Source of the DNA: an uncultured Acetatifactor sp.
Lineage (GTDB): Bacteria; Bacillota; Clostridia; Lachnospirales; Lachnospiraceae
Direction of reading: 5' to 3'
Length of the DNA stretch: 64,000 nt
Assembly (NCBI GenBank): GCA_947581865.1
Contig: CANPWA010000010.1
Coordinates: 21,326-85,325, forward strand
Under the pieces are notes generated by a model. That model saw only the letters and a program-made list of their open reading frames with translations. It did no database searches and was not told the DNA's origin. Positions 44,387 to 54,515 of the stretch are shown one piece after another (position 1 is the first letter of the stretch; the number at the start of each line of letters is the position of its first letter). A program made the translations under genes and the position numbers.

Positions 44387-47113
44387 CTACTTTGCCTCGT
44401 ACCAGCTTCTTCCGGTATGGACATCCACCTCCAGGGTCACTGCCAGATCCGCCGCGGTCTTCATATGATCCACCAGGATTTTGCGCACCTGCTCAATCTC
44501 ATCCTCCGCCGTCTCGATCAGCAGCTCGTCATGCACCTGCAGGATCAGTCTGGATTTTAAGCCCCCGCGCCGTAGCGCCTCCCATACTCTGATCATGGCG
44601 ATCTTGATGATATCCGCCGCCGTACCCTGAATGGGCGAATTCATCGCCACACGCTCTCCAAAGGAACGCTGCATGAAATTAGAGGAAGCAAGTTCCGGCA
44701 CCGGGCGTCTCCTATGGAACATGGTAGTCACATAACCGTTCTTTTTTGCCTCCTCCACCAGCCTGTCCAAAAAAGCCTTGATGCCGGGATAAGTGGCAAA
44801 ATACTGCTCAATATAGGCAGCGGCTTCTTTTCTGGTGATGCTCAGATCCTGACTTAAACCGAAGGAGCTGATGCCGTAGACAATGCCGAAGTTTACCGCT
44901 TTGGCATTGCGCCTCTGAAGCTCGGTCACCTCCTCGAACGGCGTGTGAAACACCTTTGAGGCAGTGATACGGTGAATATCCTCATCCATGCGGTATGCCT
45001 CGATCAGCTGTTCGTCCCCGGACATATGCGCCAGCACCCTGAGCTCGATCTGGGAGTAATCCGCATCCAGGAACACATAGCCCTCACGGGGCACAAACAC
45101 CTTCCTGAGCTGTTTGCCCAGCTCTGTTCTGGTGGGGATATTCTGCAGATTCGGCTCCGTGGAGCTGATGCGTCCCGTAGCCGTTATCGTCTGGTTGAAA
45201 CTCGTGTGAATGCGCCTGTCCTCTCCGATATAGACGGCAAGCCCATCCGCATAGGTGGATTTGAGTTTTACCAGTCCCCTGTATTCCAAAATATCCTTTA
45301 CAATGGGATGATCTCCCGCCAGTTTCTCCAGCACGTCTGCCGCCGTGGAATAACCGCTCTTGGTCTTCTTCCCTCCGGGCAGCCCCAGCTTTCCAAACAG
45401 GATCTCCCCCAGCTGCTTGGGAGAATTGATGTTAAAAGGCTCCCCTGCCTGCCGGTGAATGGACTGCTCCAGTTCGGTGATCCTCGAAACCAGTGCGTCT
45501 CCATATTTCTTCAGTTCTTCCCCTTTTACCCCGATGCCTTCTTTTTCCATATCATAGAGCACCAGGGAAAGAGGCATCTCCAAATCCCGCATCAGGACAT
45601 CCATCTGCGTTTCGGCAAGCCTGCGCTCCAGCACATCCGCCGCCATCAATGCCACATACGCCCCGTATCCGGCATAATCCGCACACTTGTCCGGCTCCTG
45701 CTCCAGCACATCGGACAATTTTCTTTTCCCAAACTGTTCCGCCCTCCCGGGAATCATCATCCCCAGATGCTCGGAGGCAATGGTCTCAAGATCATAATCG
45801 TTCTTCAGGGGATTTAACAGATATGCCCCGATCAGGATGTCAAAATAACGCTCCGTGCCATCCTGCTCCAGGTAATCATACTCCCGCTTGATATCAAAGG
45901 TCGCCACCGGCAGCCGCCCGGACAGCTCCCGCAGAAGCTTTCTCACCCTGGGGCTATCATCCGTCTCCTCCACAGGCGTCTCAAAAAGAGACATCTGCCC
46001 CGTGGGTGCTTCTGTTCTCACCACGCCGTAAAAGAACGCCTCCTCCGGGGAAGTGCACAGCGACACCCCCAGAAGCTTTGCATCCTCCTGCAGAAGATAC
46101 AGCCCCACGCGGTCCTGTTTTTCCGGGCAGCTTCCTCTTCCCGCAGACCGGGAAAGCAGCCGCTCCGTCAGTTCCTCAAAAGCTTCCAGACTTTCCAGCC
46201 TGTGTATCCGCACCGACAGCTCTCTGTCTGACGGCAGGCGATCCCGGTCAAAACGGCTCAGCATATTTTTAAACTCCAGCTTTTTAAACAGCCTGTATGC
46301 CTCGGGAGTATAAAAATCTCCCACCTTCGCCTCGTCATAGTTTAATGTCAGCTCACAGTCCGTCTTGATGAGCGCAAGGGATCTGCTCAGATCGGCCAGC
46401 TCTTTATTCGCGGTCAACGATTCCCGGATGGAGGTCTTGGAGACTTCCTCCACATGCTCATAGAGATTTGCAAGAGAACCGTACTCCGCGATCAATGCCG
46501 TGGCAGTCTTCTCCCCCACCTTGGGCACCCCGGGAATATTGTCGGAGGCATCTCCCATGAGCGCCTTGACATCGATAAACTGCTGGGGAGTCACCTGATA
46601 AACCGCCTTGACATCCGCCGCATAATAATCCTCTATCTCCGTCCCGGTTTTCCTGGTCTTGGGAATACGGATTTTGATATTGTCCGTGGCAATCTGTAAC
46701 AAATCTCTGTCACCGGACACCAGTGACACCGCCACATGATCCCGCTCTGCCCTCTTAGCCAGCGTCCCCAAAATGTCATCCGCTTCCAGCCCTGCCTGCT
46801 CCACGATCACGATCCCCATGGCGCGCAGCACTTCCTTCATGACAGGCACCTGTTCCCTCAACTCCTCCGGCATGGGCTTTCTGGTGCCCTTGTACGCCTC
46901 ATACATCTCATGCCGGAAGGTGGGCGCATGGACATCAAACGCCACCGCCAGATAATCCGGCGTCTCTTCCTCCAGGATCTTAAACAGTATATTTAAAAAC
47001 CCATAGATCGCATTCGTATGCAGCCCTTCCGTATTGCTCAGCTCCGGAACGCCATAGAAAGCCCTGTTCAATATGCTGTGTCCGTCTATCAAAACAAGTT
47101 TCTTCATTTTCAT
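44387..47113 (-). CDS. polA: DNA polymerase I
   Basis: 908 residues. The 5'-nuclease is residues 1-290 (LIDGHSILNRAFYGV, VSGDRDLLQIA, GVPKVGEKTATALI). A 3'-exonuclease-like domain follows (about 310-500), but the usual DxE pair is replaced in LYLLQEDAKLLGVSL, so proofreading is probably lost, as in Bacillus PolI. The polymerase has motif A DADYSQIELRVLAH, motif B RRNAKAVNFGIVYGISS and motif C ILQVHDELLIE. It fills repair and Okazaki gaps. Start: ATG 47113 or the one two codons later; ribosome site is weak for both. Confidence 0.96.
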   Translation of the reverse strand: MKMKKLVLIDGHSILNRAFYGVPELSNTEGLHTNAIYGFLNILFKILEEETPDYLAVAFDVHAPTFRHEMYEAYKGTRKPMPEELREQVPVMKEVLRAMGIVIVEQAGLEADDILGTLAKRAERDHVAVSLVSGDRDLLQIATDNIKIRIPKTRKTGTEIEDYYAADVKAVYQVTPQQFIDVKALMGDASDNIPGVPKVGEKTATALIAEYGSLANLYEHVEEVSKTSIRESLTANKELADLSRSLALIKTDCELTLNYDEAKVGDFYTPEAYRLFKKLEFKNMLSRFDRDRLPSDRELSVRIHRLESLEAFEELTERLLSRSAGRGSCPEKQDRVGLYLLQEDAKLLGVSLCTSPEEAFFYGVVRTEAPTGQMSLFETPVEETDDSPRVRKLLRELSGRLPVATFDIKREYDYLEQDGTERYFDILIGAYLLNPLKNDYDLETIASEHLGMMIPGRAEQFGKRKLSDVLEQEPDKCADYAGYGAYVALMAADVLERRLAETQMDVLMRDLEMPLSLVLYDMEKEGIGVKGEELKKYGDALVSRITELEQSIHRQAGEPFNINSPKQLGEILFGKLGLPGGKKTKSGYSTAADVLEKLAGDHPIVKDILEYRGLVKLKSTYADGLAVYIGEDRRIHTSFNQTITATGRISSTEPNLQNIPTRTELGKQLRKVFVPREGYVFLDADYSQIELRVLAHMSGDEQLIEAYRMDEDIHRITASKVFHTPFEEVTELQRRNAKAVNFGIVYGISSFGLSQDLSITRKEAAAYIEQYFATYPGIKAFLDRLVEEAKKNGYVTTMFHRRRPVPELASSNFMQRSFGERVAMNSPIQGTAADIIKIAMIRVWEALRRGGLKSRLILQVHDELLIETAEDEIEQVRKILVDHMKTAADLAVTLEVDVHTGRSWYEAK

Positions 47114-47139
47114 TCCAACCCAAATCTAATTTTATTTCT

Positions 47140-47460
47140 TTACAACAGCACCCAAATGACAAAACCGGCTATCAGAGCGATCCCTAATGTCTTCACCCCC
47201 GCCCCCACATAGAGAAAAAGCGAGTGAAACCTGATACGGCTCCGGGCTTCCGCCAGTCTGTCCGACAGCTCACTTTGCAGGTCAAAGGCATCTCCCTCCT
47301 CCAGACGCTGCATTCCCTCCGTGATCAGAAATTGTATCACCAGCTCCTCGTGACACTCCGGACAGCTCTCCAAATGCTCCACAAACTGTTTCAACGTAAA
47401 AAAGTCCAATTCCCGCTTCAGAAACACAGGAATCTGTTTTTCAAACTCCTTACAAGTCAT
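47140..47460 (-). CDS. putative zinc-finger (zf-HC2) membrane protein
   Basis: 106 residues. MTCKEFEKQIPVFL and VEHLESCPECHEEL give the HxxxCxxC-type zf-HC2 motif found in anti-sigma factors, and the last 20 residues (TLGIALIAGFVIWVLL) form a membrane segment. No sigma factor gene is adjacent, so an anti-sigma role is only a guess. It lies 26 bases upstream of polA. Confidence 0.8.
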   Translation of the reverse strand: MTCKEFEKQIPVFLKRELDFFTLKQFVEHLESCPECHEELVIQFLITEGMQRLEEGDAFDLQSELSDRLAEARSRIRFHSLFLYVGAGVKTLGIALIAGFVIWVLL

Positions 47461-47573
47461 ATCGTCACCCTGAAGTATTCAGAATCAATGCGTATATACA
47501 TATACTATACAACAAAACAAGAAAAAAATAAACCAAAAAAGCAAGAAAAGTAAGAAAACCTCCTGGAAATGAC

Positions 47574-47602
47574 TTGCCAAAAGAAATAAACTATGTTAGA
47601 AT
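47574..47602 (+). promoter_or_regulatory. promoter of tRNA-Leu
   Basis: TTGCCA (47574-47579), 17-base spacer, TAGAAT (47597-47602) on the plus strand, about 30 bases before the tRNA. Confidence 0.65.
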
Positions 47603-47631
47603 AACCTTTGTTCTAAAAAGGCACTGACTGT

Positions 47632-47714
47632 GCCGGCGTGTCGGAATGGCAGACGAGGCAGACTCAAAATCTGTTGTGGGCAACCACGTGCGGGTTCAAG
47701 TCCCGCTGCCGGCA
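47632..47714 (+). tRNA. tRNA-Leu (anticodon CAA)
   Basis: An 83-base class II tRNA. The acceptor arm is GCCGGCG with TGCCGGC and discriminator A. The anticodon stem GCAGA/TCTGT encloses CTCAAAA, giving anticodon CAA. A long variable arm (TGTGGGCAACCACG) and the T arm GCGGGTTCAAGTCCCGC are clear. CCA is not encoded. It has its own promoter and terminator. Confidence 0.95.
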
Positions 47715-47720
47715 GTATGA

Positions 47721-47762
47721 CGAAAGCGGTAAATATGGCGGACAGCCATATTTACCGCTTTT
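47721..47762. terminator. bidirectional terminator between tRNA-Leu and the HD-GYP gene
   Basis: Perfect 17-bp stem (47723-47739 with 47745-47761), 5-base loop, flanked by AAA and TTTT. It can serve both converging units. Confidence 0.85.
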
Positions 47763-47775
47763 GTCGTCCATCCCG

Positions 47776-49962
47776 TTATCCCTCTTCGGACGCTGCCCTG
47801 TCGTCCTTAAAGACATTCAGATCCGCCGCTTCATAACTCACACTGAATTTCTTATTGTCACTCCGCTTATAAAATGCGCTGATGATACGCTTGGTGATCA
47901 GCTCGATATTGTCCCTGCTCATATTCATCAGGATCACAATCCTCTGGGAGCTGGAAAACTGCATGGTCACATCCACTCTGCGCAGGGAAGTCATCACCGC
48001 TCCCTCCAGTATTTTCATCGTCTCCATCTTTTCTTCGACTGTAGCAGACTCCTCGTCCACAGCCAGTACCGTGAACATAATGATCTGCATGGGCTGGTCA
48101 TTGCGCTCCGCAAGGCTCTTCAGATAATTGAGCATTCTGGCAAATTCCGGATAATTGAGCTCATACACCTTGGAATAACTGCCTTGTTTCTGAATGGTGC
48201 GTATGAGGGTCTTTAGATCGGAATGTGCCAGATCCGGCTGGAAGTCCGCATCCAGATCCTGATACAGACAGATGCCGCCTCCTCCCTTCTGCTTTGCAAA
48301 ATAAAGCGCCCTCTCCGCACGGCTCATCGCCTGCTCTCTGGTATACTCCCCGGCTCTTACGATCACCGCACCCACAGAGACAGACATGGTTTCCAACTCC
48401 GGTTCCTCCGCCTTCGCCTGTTCCAGCCCCCGGATAAATCTCTCCATCTCCCGGTTCACCGCATCCTTTTTGGTCACGCCGCACAAAAAACAGATAAATT
48501 CGTCTCCGCTGCTGCGGTATAAAATCTTGTTCCGATATATCTGTTCCAGCGTATTTGCCACCATGTTCAGATACAGATCCCCCTGCAGGAAACCACACAG
48601 ACTGTTGACTGTCCTGAGAGCATCCAGATCGATAGAAAGAAGACAGCCCTCTCCTCCTTCCATGAGATAAGAATTGAGCAGTTTCTCACCGAAATCGCGG
48701 TTGTGTACTCCCGTCAGATCATCCTTTTGTCCGTCGGAGGCAGCATAACTGCCCGCATCTTTCAGGAAACGCTGTAACGCCTCTCCTTCCGGCTCCTCTG
48801 TACCGTCCTGGGCATCGTAGGTATCCGTCACGATATTTTTCAGTTTATTACTCTTTAAAAGACGCAGGAATGCCTCCGCTATATTGGGGTCAAACTGGGT
48901 CCCCGAACACCTCTTTATCTCCTCCTGAACTTCCTCGTCGGAGAGTCTTTTTCGATAGACGCGGTGGCTGGTCATGGCATCATAGGCATCCGCTATCCCG
49001 ATGATACGGGCCACATAAGGGATCTCCTCTCCCGCCAGCCCTTCCGGGTATCCGTTTCCGTCATACCGTTCATGGTGGTATTTTGCACCCACAGCCAGAT
49101 CCTCCATGGAGTTGATGTCCTTAAGGATATTACCGCCCACAACCGTGTGCTGCTTCATCAGCGCAAACTCCGTGCCGTTCAGACGCCCCGGCTTGTTGAG
49201 AATGGCATCCGGCACACCGATTTTGCCGATATCGTGGAGAAGCGCTATATAACGGATGCGCTCCACATCCTCCTTTCCCATGCCCAGTTCCCCGGCAAGC
49301 GCCGCGGCGTACTCCGACACACGCTGGGAATGCCCCTTGGTATACTCGTCCTTCACATCGATGGTATTGACAATGGTCATGATCGTCTGCAGCGTCATCT
49401 GACGGGTCTGGATATTCTTCTCCTCCAATTTCTGCATAAACTCCAGATTTTGCCGGTGGATCCTGTCATAGATGACCGTCGCGGCATAGCATCCCCCAAA
49501 ACACAACAGAATCAGCGCCATCTGGATCTCCACATCTTTGCTGGACTCCAGATCCAATGCCCCGCTCAGTATCTTCCTTGCGATGGAATAAAAATTGATC
49601 ACCACCGCTGCCACCCCGGTCCAAAAGATCAGCCTGGGCTGATGATACAAAAGCAGAAGGGACAGAAGCGGAAGGACATAACTGAATACCATATAAGTGC
49701 TCCCGGTGAGCACACTGAAAGTATACATGATAAAATAGCTGACCACAATGTGATAGCGCAGCGTTTCCGACCGGGGATCCTTATGGTACAAAATATGGCA
49801 GTAGAGATTGGGAAGGATCGTACACAACAAAAAGACCCTCACATATTCAGAGGTTCTGGTCCCTTTGAGATATTCGCCTATGTAGCTTACAAACAGTACC
49901 GATACGATAATACTCCAGCCTATCATCAGGCTGCGGTTGATTCTTTTGGTCTCGGCTGCCAT
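47776..49962 (-). CDS. membrane HD-GYP phosphodiesterase with degenerate GGDEF domain
   Basis: 728 residues. Six or so membrane helices in residues 12-165. HD-GYP domain (about 200-375) with HSQRVSEYAAAL, HDIGKIGVPDAIL and HHERYDGNGYPEGL, all metal ligands present, so it likely degrades cyclic di-GMP or a related dinucleotide. A GGDEF domain (about 430-580) has SGDEF instead of GGDEF in YRSSGDEFICF, so synthase activity is doubtful and it may bind GTP. A third, unassigned alpha/beta region (about 595-728) could be another worn cyclase-like fold. Chemotaxis gene cheV lies elsewhere in the window. Confidence 0.9.
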   Translation of the reverse strand: MAAETKRINRSLMIGWSIIVSVLFVSYIGEYLKGTRTSEYVRVFLLCTILPNLYCHILYHKDPRSETLRYHIVVSYFIMYTFSVLTGSTYMVFSYVLPLLSLLLLYHQPRLIFWTGVAAVVINFYSIARKILSGALDLESSKDVEIQMALILLCFGGCYAATVIYDRIHRQNLEFMQKLEEKNIQTRQMTLQTIMTIVNTIDVKDEYTKGHSQRVSEYAAALAGELGMGKEDVERIRYIALLHDIGKIGVPDAILNKPGRLNGTEFALMKQHTVVGGNILKDINSMEDLAVGAKYHHERYDGNGYPEGLAGEEIPYVARIIGIADAYDAMTSHRVYRKRLSDEEVQEEIKRCSGTQFDPNIAEAFLRLLKSNKLKNIVTDTYDAQDGTEEPEGEALQRFLKDAGSYAASDGQKDDLTGVHNRDFGEKLLNSYLMEGGEGCLLSIDLDALRTVNSLCGFLQGDLYLNMVANTLEQIYRNKILYRSSGDEFICFLCGVTKKDAVNREMERFIRGLEQAKAEEPELETMSVSVGAVIVRAGEYTREQAMSRAERALYFAKQKGGGGICLYQDLDADFQPDLAHSDLKTLIRTIQKQGSYSKVYELNYPEFARMLNYLKSLAERNDQPMQIIMFTVLAVDEESATVEEKMETMKILEGAVMTSLRRVDVTMQFSSSQRIVILMNMSRDNIELITKRIISAFYKRSDNKKFSVSYEAADLNVFKDDRAASEEG

Positions 49963-50015
49963 AGTCTCTCCTCTTACTACTGCCTGTCTGAGGTTGCCTG
50001 CTTTTTATATTTACG

Positions 50016-51053
50016 TCAAAACTCATTCATTTTTACGCTTATATCATTTCCGTCCACTGTCACATCCCCCAGGCTGCCCACGATCAGGGGCATCATGGGC
50101 GGCAGATGTCCCAGATCCACATCCATCACCACCGGAACTCCTTTGCGCCCGGCGACCTCCAGAACGGCCCCATAGGCATCTAACCCCATCATCTCCTGCC
50201 CACAGAGAGGTCTGCCGATAAGAAATCCCTTTGTATGATCAAACCACCCCGCCTCTTCCATCTGCCACATGGCACGGCGGATACCGAATACATTCAGGTC
50301 ACAAGCCTCCAGGAACCAGAGGATTCCGTCCTCTTTATACTTCTCAATAAACTCCCGTGTCCTGTCAAAGCGGGTTCCCAGAAGATTGACCAGACAGTCC
50401 ATACATCCTCCCAGCAGCCTTCCCTGTATCCGGATCGTCTCATTCCCCGCAGGGCTGTCCCCCACGAAGGTTTTCAGGATACGGTCCTGGGTCACATGAT
50501 AAGGCATAAGGGGGTGTTCCTCGTCCTTCAGGGATTCGATCTCCCATTTCTCATACCCTTTCACCAGGGAAAGCTCTCCTGTGAGCAGCCCCAGGGCATC
50601 CTTCAGGGAATCATGCCAGGGCTCCATGCCGAATGCCGCCGCACAGGGACCGTATATGGATGCCGTATCACACAGAGTCGCCTGCAGATAAGTGAAATTC
50701 GTGTTGTCCGAAAACCCCATGTACCATTTGGGCTGCGCCCGTTTAATGCGTTCAAAATCCACATGGGAGATCACCTCACACATCAGCTCTCCGCCCCCGC
50801 AGGAAATCAGACAGTCCGTGTCGTCGCCGCAATAAAACTCCGTCAGTTCTGCGGCACATTTCTCAGGCGTGCTGCTGATCCCCACACCCTCTTTCGCATA
50901 GCAGTTCGGACCCAGCTTTTGCCGGTAGCCCAGATCGCAAAATTTCTTTTGGGCATTCTCAAATCCGCTTTTATAGGGTTCTGTGCTGCAGCCAAAGGAC
51001 GGTGCCACAAAACCGATGGTTCCGCCCGCAGGGAGGGGTCCGGGATATCTCAT
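50016..51053 (-). CDS. S66 family peptidase (LD-carboxypeptidase)
   Basis: 345 residues. IGFVAPSFGCS at the start and catalytic serine in WYMGFSDNTNFTYLQ match the S66 family; the Glu and His of the triad are expected in ILWFLEACDLN and the GRPLCGQ region. Family members cut the LD bond in muropeptide tetrapeptides during wall recycling, or detoxify microcin C. It lies 10 bases downstream of a diaminopimelate decarboxylase gene, which suggests peptidoglycan peptide metabolism. ATG with AGGAG-like site. Confidence 0.88.
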   Translation of the reverse strand: MRYPGPLPAGGTIGFVAPSFGCSTEPYKSGFENAQKKFCDLGYRQKLGPNCYAKEGVGISSTPEKCAAELTEFYCGDDTDCLISCGGGELMCEVISHVDFERIKRAQPKWYMGFSDNTNFTYLQATLCDTASIYGPCAAAFGMEPWHDSLKDALGLLTGELSLVKGYEKWEIESLKDEEHPLMPYHVTQDRILKTFVGDSPAGNETIRIQGRLLGGCMDCLVNLLGTRFDRTREFIEKYKEDGILWFLEACDLNVFGIRRAMWQMEEAGWFDHTKGFLIGRPLCGQEMMGLDAYGAVLEVAGRKGVPVVMDVDLGHLPPMMPLIVGSLGDVTVDGNDISVKMNEF

Positions 51054-51063
51054 ATGTCATCTC

Positions 51064-52338
51064 CTATTCAAAATCAATCTGTTTAAAGATATCGAAACAG
51101 TCGAATGTTGCAAAATAATCCCTCGGCGTCTCTGCCCGGCGGATCAGCTCCACGCTGCCGTCTTCATGAAGCAGAAGCTCCGCGGATTTTAACTTGCCAT
51201 TGTAATTATACCCCATGGCATAACCGTGCGCCCCCGTGTCATGGATCGCCAGATAATCACCGATCTCTATCTCCGGCAGTTCCCTGTCAATGGCAAACTT
51301 ATCATTGTTCTCACACAGTGAGCCGGTCACATCGTAGACGTGGTCGCAGGGTGCATCCTCTTTCCCCAGCACCGTGATATGATGGTAAGCGCCGTACATG
51401 GCGGGACGCATCAGATTTACCGCGCAGGCATCCACACCGATGTACTCCTTATATGTATGCTTCTCATGCAGTACTTTGGTAACAAGATGCCCGTAAGGCG
51501 CCATCATAAACCGTCCCAGCTCGGTATAGATCGCCACATCCCCCATACCGGCAGGGACCAGGATTTCCTCGTACACCTTGCGCACGCCCTCGCCGATCAC
51601 CAGAATGTCGTTGGGCTCCTGATCCGGGCGATAAGGTACACCGATTCCTCCGGAAAGATTGATAAAGGTGATGTGCGCCCCTGTCTCCTCCTTCAGTTTC
51701 ACTGCCGTCTCAAACAGCTTCCTCGCCAGCGTGGGATAATATTCATTGGTCACGGTGTTGCTTGCCAGGAATGCGTGAATGCCAAAATTCTCCACACCTT
51801 TTTGCTTCAGGATCTTAAAGCCCTCGAAAAGCTGCTCTGTGGTAAAACCGTACTTTGCGTCCCCGGGATTGTCCATGATATTGTTGCTGATGGAGAAATA
51901 TCCCCCGGGATTGTATCGGCAGCTCAATGTTTTGGGCAGATAACCGATGGTCTCCTCCAGAAAAGCGATATGGGTGAAATCATCAAGATTGATGGTAGCG
52001 CCGATCTTCGCCGCATATGCAAACTCCTCCGCCGGAGTGTCGTTGGAAGAGAACATGATATCCTCTCCTTTGACTCCCATGGCATGAGAGAGCATCAGTT
52101 CCGTCCGGGAGGAACAGTCACACCCGCATCCATATTCCCTCAGAATATCGATCAGAAAGGGATTGGGTGTTGCCTTGACCGCAAAAAACTCTTTGTAGCC
52201 CGGATTCCACGCAAACGCTTCCCTCAGTGCCTTCGCATTTGCCCGGATTCCCTTTTCATCATAGATATGAAAAGGGGTAGGGTAGGTCTTTACAATTTCC
52301 TCGATCAATTCTTTGGTGACAAACGCTTCTTTTTTCAT
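51064..52338 (-). CDS. lysA: diaminopimelate decarboxylase
   Basis: 424 residues. Alanine-racemase-like PLP barrel with the lysine in FFAVKATPNPFLIDIL (Lys about 55), glycine loop INLSGGIGVPYRPDQE and the C-terminal barrel with catalytic Cys in DVTGSLCENNDKFA. It decarboxylates meso-diaminopimelate to lysine. The sequence is the subfamily common in clostridia. The neighbour S66 peptidase suggests that wall-derived diaminopimelate may be reused. Confidence 0.88.
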   Translation of the reverse strand: MKKEAFVTKELIEEIVKTYPTPFHIYDEKGIRANAKALREAFAWNPGYKEFFAVKATPNPFLIDILREYGCGCDCSSRTELMLSHAMGVKGEDIMFSSNDTPAEEFAYAAKIGATINLDDFTHIAFLEETIGYLPKTLSCRYNPGGYFSISNNIMDNPGDAKYGFTTEQLFEGFKILKQKGVENFGIHAFLASNTVTNEYYPTLARKLFETAVKLKEETGAHITFINLSGGIGVPYRPDQEPNDILVIGEGVRKVYEEILVPAGMGDVAIYTELGRFMMAPYGHLVTKVLHEKHTYKEYIGVDACAVNLMRPAMYGAYHHITVLGKEDAPCDHVYDVTGSLCENNDKFAIDRELPEIEIGDYLAIHDTGAHGYAMGYNYNGKLKSAELLLHEDGSVELIRRAETPRDYFATFDCFDIFKQIDFE

Positions 52339-52408
52339 AATTTATCCTCACTCCCGTATATTATTCTGTCTTCTTTTCTTTTTTCTGTATAGAAGTTGAT
52401 CCAAGATA

Positions 52409-53083
52409 TCATATATTCTCTATCTGCCAGTCGATGGGCTGCTCACCCTTAGATTGCAAAAAGGCATTGGTCCTGCTGAAAGGTCTGCTCCCAAAAAATC
52501 CTCTGTACGCCGAGAGGGGGCTGGGATGAGGCGCTTCCAGTATGAGATGGTTTGGATTGGTGAGCATACTCTTTTTGGTCTGGGCCGGCTTTCCCCAGAG
52601 GATGAAAACGATCGGTCTGTCCTGTTCATTCAACGCCCTGATCGCCGCATCCGTAAACTCCTCCCACCCCTGACCGTGATGGGAGTTTGCCCGGTGCGCC
52701 CGCACGGTAAGCACCGTATTTAAGAGGAGCACCCCCTGCTCTGCCCATTTCACCAGATACCCGTTGTTGGGAATATAGCAGCCGCAGTCCGATTGAAGTT
52801 CTTTATATATATTCTCCAGGGACGGCGGGATATCCACCCCGGGCTTCACGGAAAAACACAAGCCGTGCGCCTGACCGGGCTCATGGTATGGATCCTGTCC
52901 GATAATGACCACCTTGACCCGGCTCAGGGGGGTGAGATGAAAAGCGTTAAAGATATCGTCCGCGGGAGGAAAAATCTGGGCGGTATCATATTCCTGCCGC
53001 ACAAACTCATAAAGATTTCTGTAATAAGGCTTCTTAAACTCCGCTCCCAGCGCAGGCAGCCAGTCATTTTCAATCATTGACAT
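52409..53083 (-). CDS. ung: uracil-DNA glycosylase
   Basis: 224 residues. Motif [21 protein letters not shown] with catalytic Asp, and motif [18 protein letters not shown] with catalytic His. Family 1 Ung removes uracil from DNA. ATG at 53081-53083 or two codons later (MIENDW). It is a single gene between lysA and hisF. Confidence 0.96.
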   Translation of the reverse strand: MSMIENDWLPALGAEFKKPYYRNLYEFVRQEYDTAQIFPPADDIFNAFHLTPLSRVKVVIIGQDPYHEPGQAHGLCFSVKPGVDIPPSLENIYKELQSDCGCYIPNNGYLVKWAEQGVLLLNTVLTVRAHRANSHHGQGWEEFTDAAIRALNEQDRPIVFILWGKPAQTKKSMLTNPNHLILEAPHPSPLSAYRGFFGSRPFSRTNAFLQSKGEQPIDWQIENI

Positions 53084-53123
53084 AGTACGGTTCTCCTAAG
53101 TATGGCAATATTCTTTGTCTCCG

Positions 53124-53885
53124 TCACAGTCTCACGGACACACCCTTTTCCCTCAGATATTCTTTCACCTGACGAATTTCCAGTTCTTTATAGTGGAACA
53201 GGGATGCCGCCAGCGCTGCCTCCGCCCCCGCATCCGCCAGCGCCTCCCTAAAATGCTCCAGAGCCCCTGCGCCGCCGGAGGCGATCACGGGAATATTCAC
53301 TGCCTCCGCCACCGCCCTGGTCAGCTCAATATCATACCCTGCCTTTGTGCCGTCACGATCCATACTGGTGAGAAGGATCTCTCCCGCTCCCAGCCTCTGC
53401 GCCTGCACAGCCCACTCCACGGCATCCATCTTCATGTCCACCCGTCCGCCGTTCTTATAGATATTCCAACCGCTGCCGTCCTCCCGGCGTTTGGCGTCAA
53501 TCGCCACCACCACGCACTGGCTGCCGAACTTGTCCGCCGCATCACTGATCAGCTGCGGATTCATGATCGCGGCGGAGTTCACGGAAATCTTATCCGCGCC
53601 CTCCCTCAGGATTGCCCTGAAATCCTCCACCGTGCGTATGCCGCCTCCCACGGTAAAGGGGATGAACACTTTTCGCGCCACCTGGCGCACCCACTCCAGC
53701 CTAGTGGAACGGCTGTCCGCGGAAGCCGTGATATCCAAAAACACGACCTCATCCGCACCCGCGCTGTCATAAGCCGCGGCTACATCCGCCGGATCTCCCG
53801 CATCCCGGAGATTCACAAAATTGACGCCCTTTACAACCCGTCCGTCCTTCACGTCCAGACAGGGGATGATTCTCTTTGTGTGCAT
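53124..53885 (-). CDS. hisF: imidazole glycerol phosphate synthase subunit HisF
   Basis: About 253 residues from [20 protein letters not shown]. The TIM barrel has catalytic Asp in PCLDV and in [13 protein letters not shown], and phosphate loops FTVGGGIRT and IASGGAG. It makes imidazole glycerol phosphate and AICAR with ammonia from HisH. ATG has GGAG eight bases upstream. The hisH stop lies just before it. Confidence 0.97.
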   Translation of the reverse strand: MHTKRIIPCLDVKDGRVVKGVNFVNLRDAGDPADVAAAYDSAGADEVVFLDITASADSRSTRLEWVRQVARKVFIPFTVGGGIRTVEDFRAILREGADKISVNSAAIMNPQLISDAADKFGSQCVVVAIDAKRREDGSGWNIYKNGGRVDMKMDAVEWAVQAQRLGAGEILLTSMDRDGTKAGYDIELTRAVAEAVNIPVIASGGAGALEHFREALADAGAEAALAASLFHYKELEIRQVKEYLREKGVSVRL

Positions 53886-53890
53886 AGCGA

Positions 53891-54514
53891 TCACTCCTGC
53901 CCTTTCCTCGTCACCCTGATAAAATTTTGTAAAATGGTCATTCCCACCGTTGAGCTTTTCTCCGGATGGAACTGACAGGCAAAAAGCCTGCCCTTCTCCA
54001 CCGCCGCATGGATGGGCACACCATACCTGGCAACTGCTTTCACGATCTCGGGTTCCTCTGCCTGCAGATAATAGGAATGGACAAAATACACATAGGGATT
54101 CTCCTCCAATCCCTTAAAAAGCTCTCCGCCATTGCACAAATGCAGATTGTTCCATCCGATATGAGGCACCTTCAGCCCTCCGTCGCCGGGTATCCGCACG
54201 ATCCTCCCGGCAAGCAGCGACAGCCCCTCCACCCCGGGGCTCTCCTCGCTGCTCTCAAACATCAGCTGCAGCCCCAGACAGATCCCCATAAAAGGGATCT
54301 GCCTGTCCACACATTCATGAATGACATTCACCAGACCGTACTCCCTGAGTTTCCCCATAGCGTCTCCAAATGCACCCACGCCCGGCAGTATCACCCCGTC
54401 TGCGGAAAGGATCGTATCCCGGTCTCTGGTAATGACCGTTTCCTCCCCCAGAAATTGCAGTGCCTTTTCGACACTTTTGATATTTCCTGCATCGTAGTCT
54501 ATGATTGCGATCAT
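53891..54514 (-). CDS. hisH: imidazole glycerol phosphate synthase subunit HisH
   Basis: 207 residues. Glutaminase with nucleophile in [13 protein letters not shown] and His/Glu in [11 protein letters not shown]; starts [19 protein letters not shown]. It supplies ammonia to HisF. Its start is one base after the stop of the acidic membrane protein gene, whose last codons supply the GGAGG ribosome site. No other his genes are in the window. Confidence 0.97.
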   Translation of the reverse strand: MIAIIDYDAGNIKSVEKALQFLGEETVITRDRDTILSADGVILPGVGAFGDAMGKLREYGLVNVIHECVDRQIPFMGICLGLQLMFESSEESPGVEGLSLLAGRIVRIPGDGGLKVPHIGWNNLHLCNGGELFKGLEENPYVYFVHSYYLQAEEPEIVKAVARYGVPIHAAVEKGRLFACQFHPEKSSTVGMTILQNFIRVTRKGQE

Positions 54515-54515
54515 T

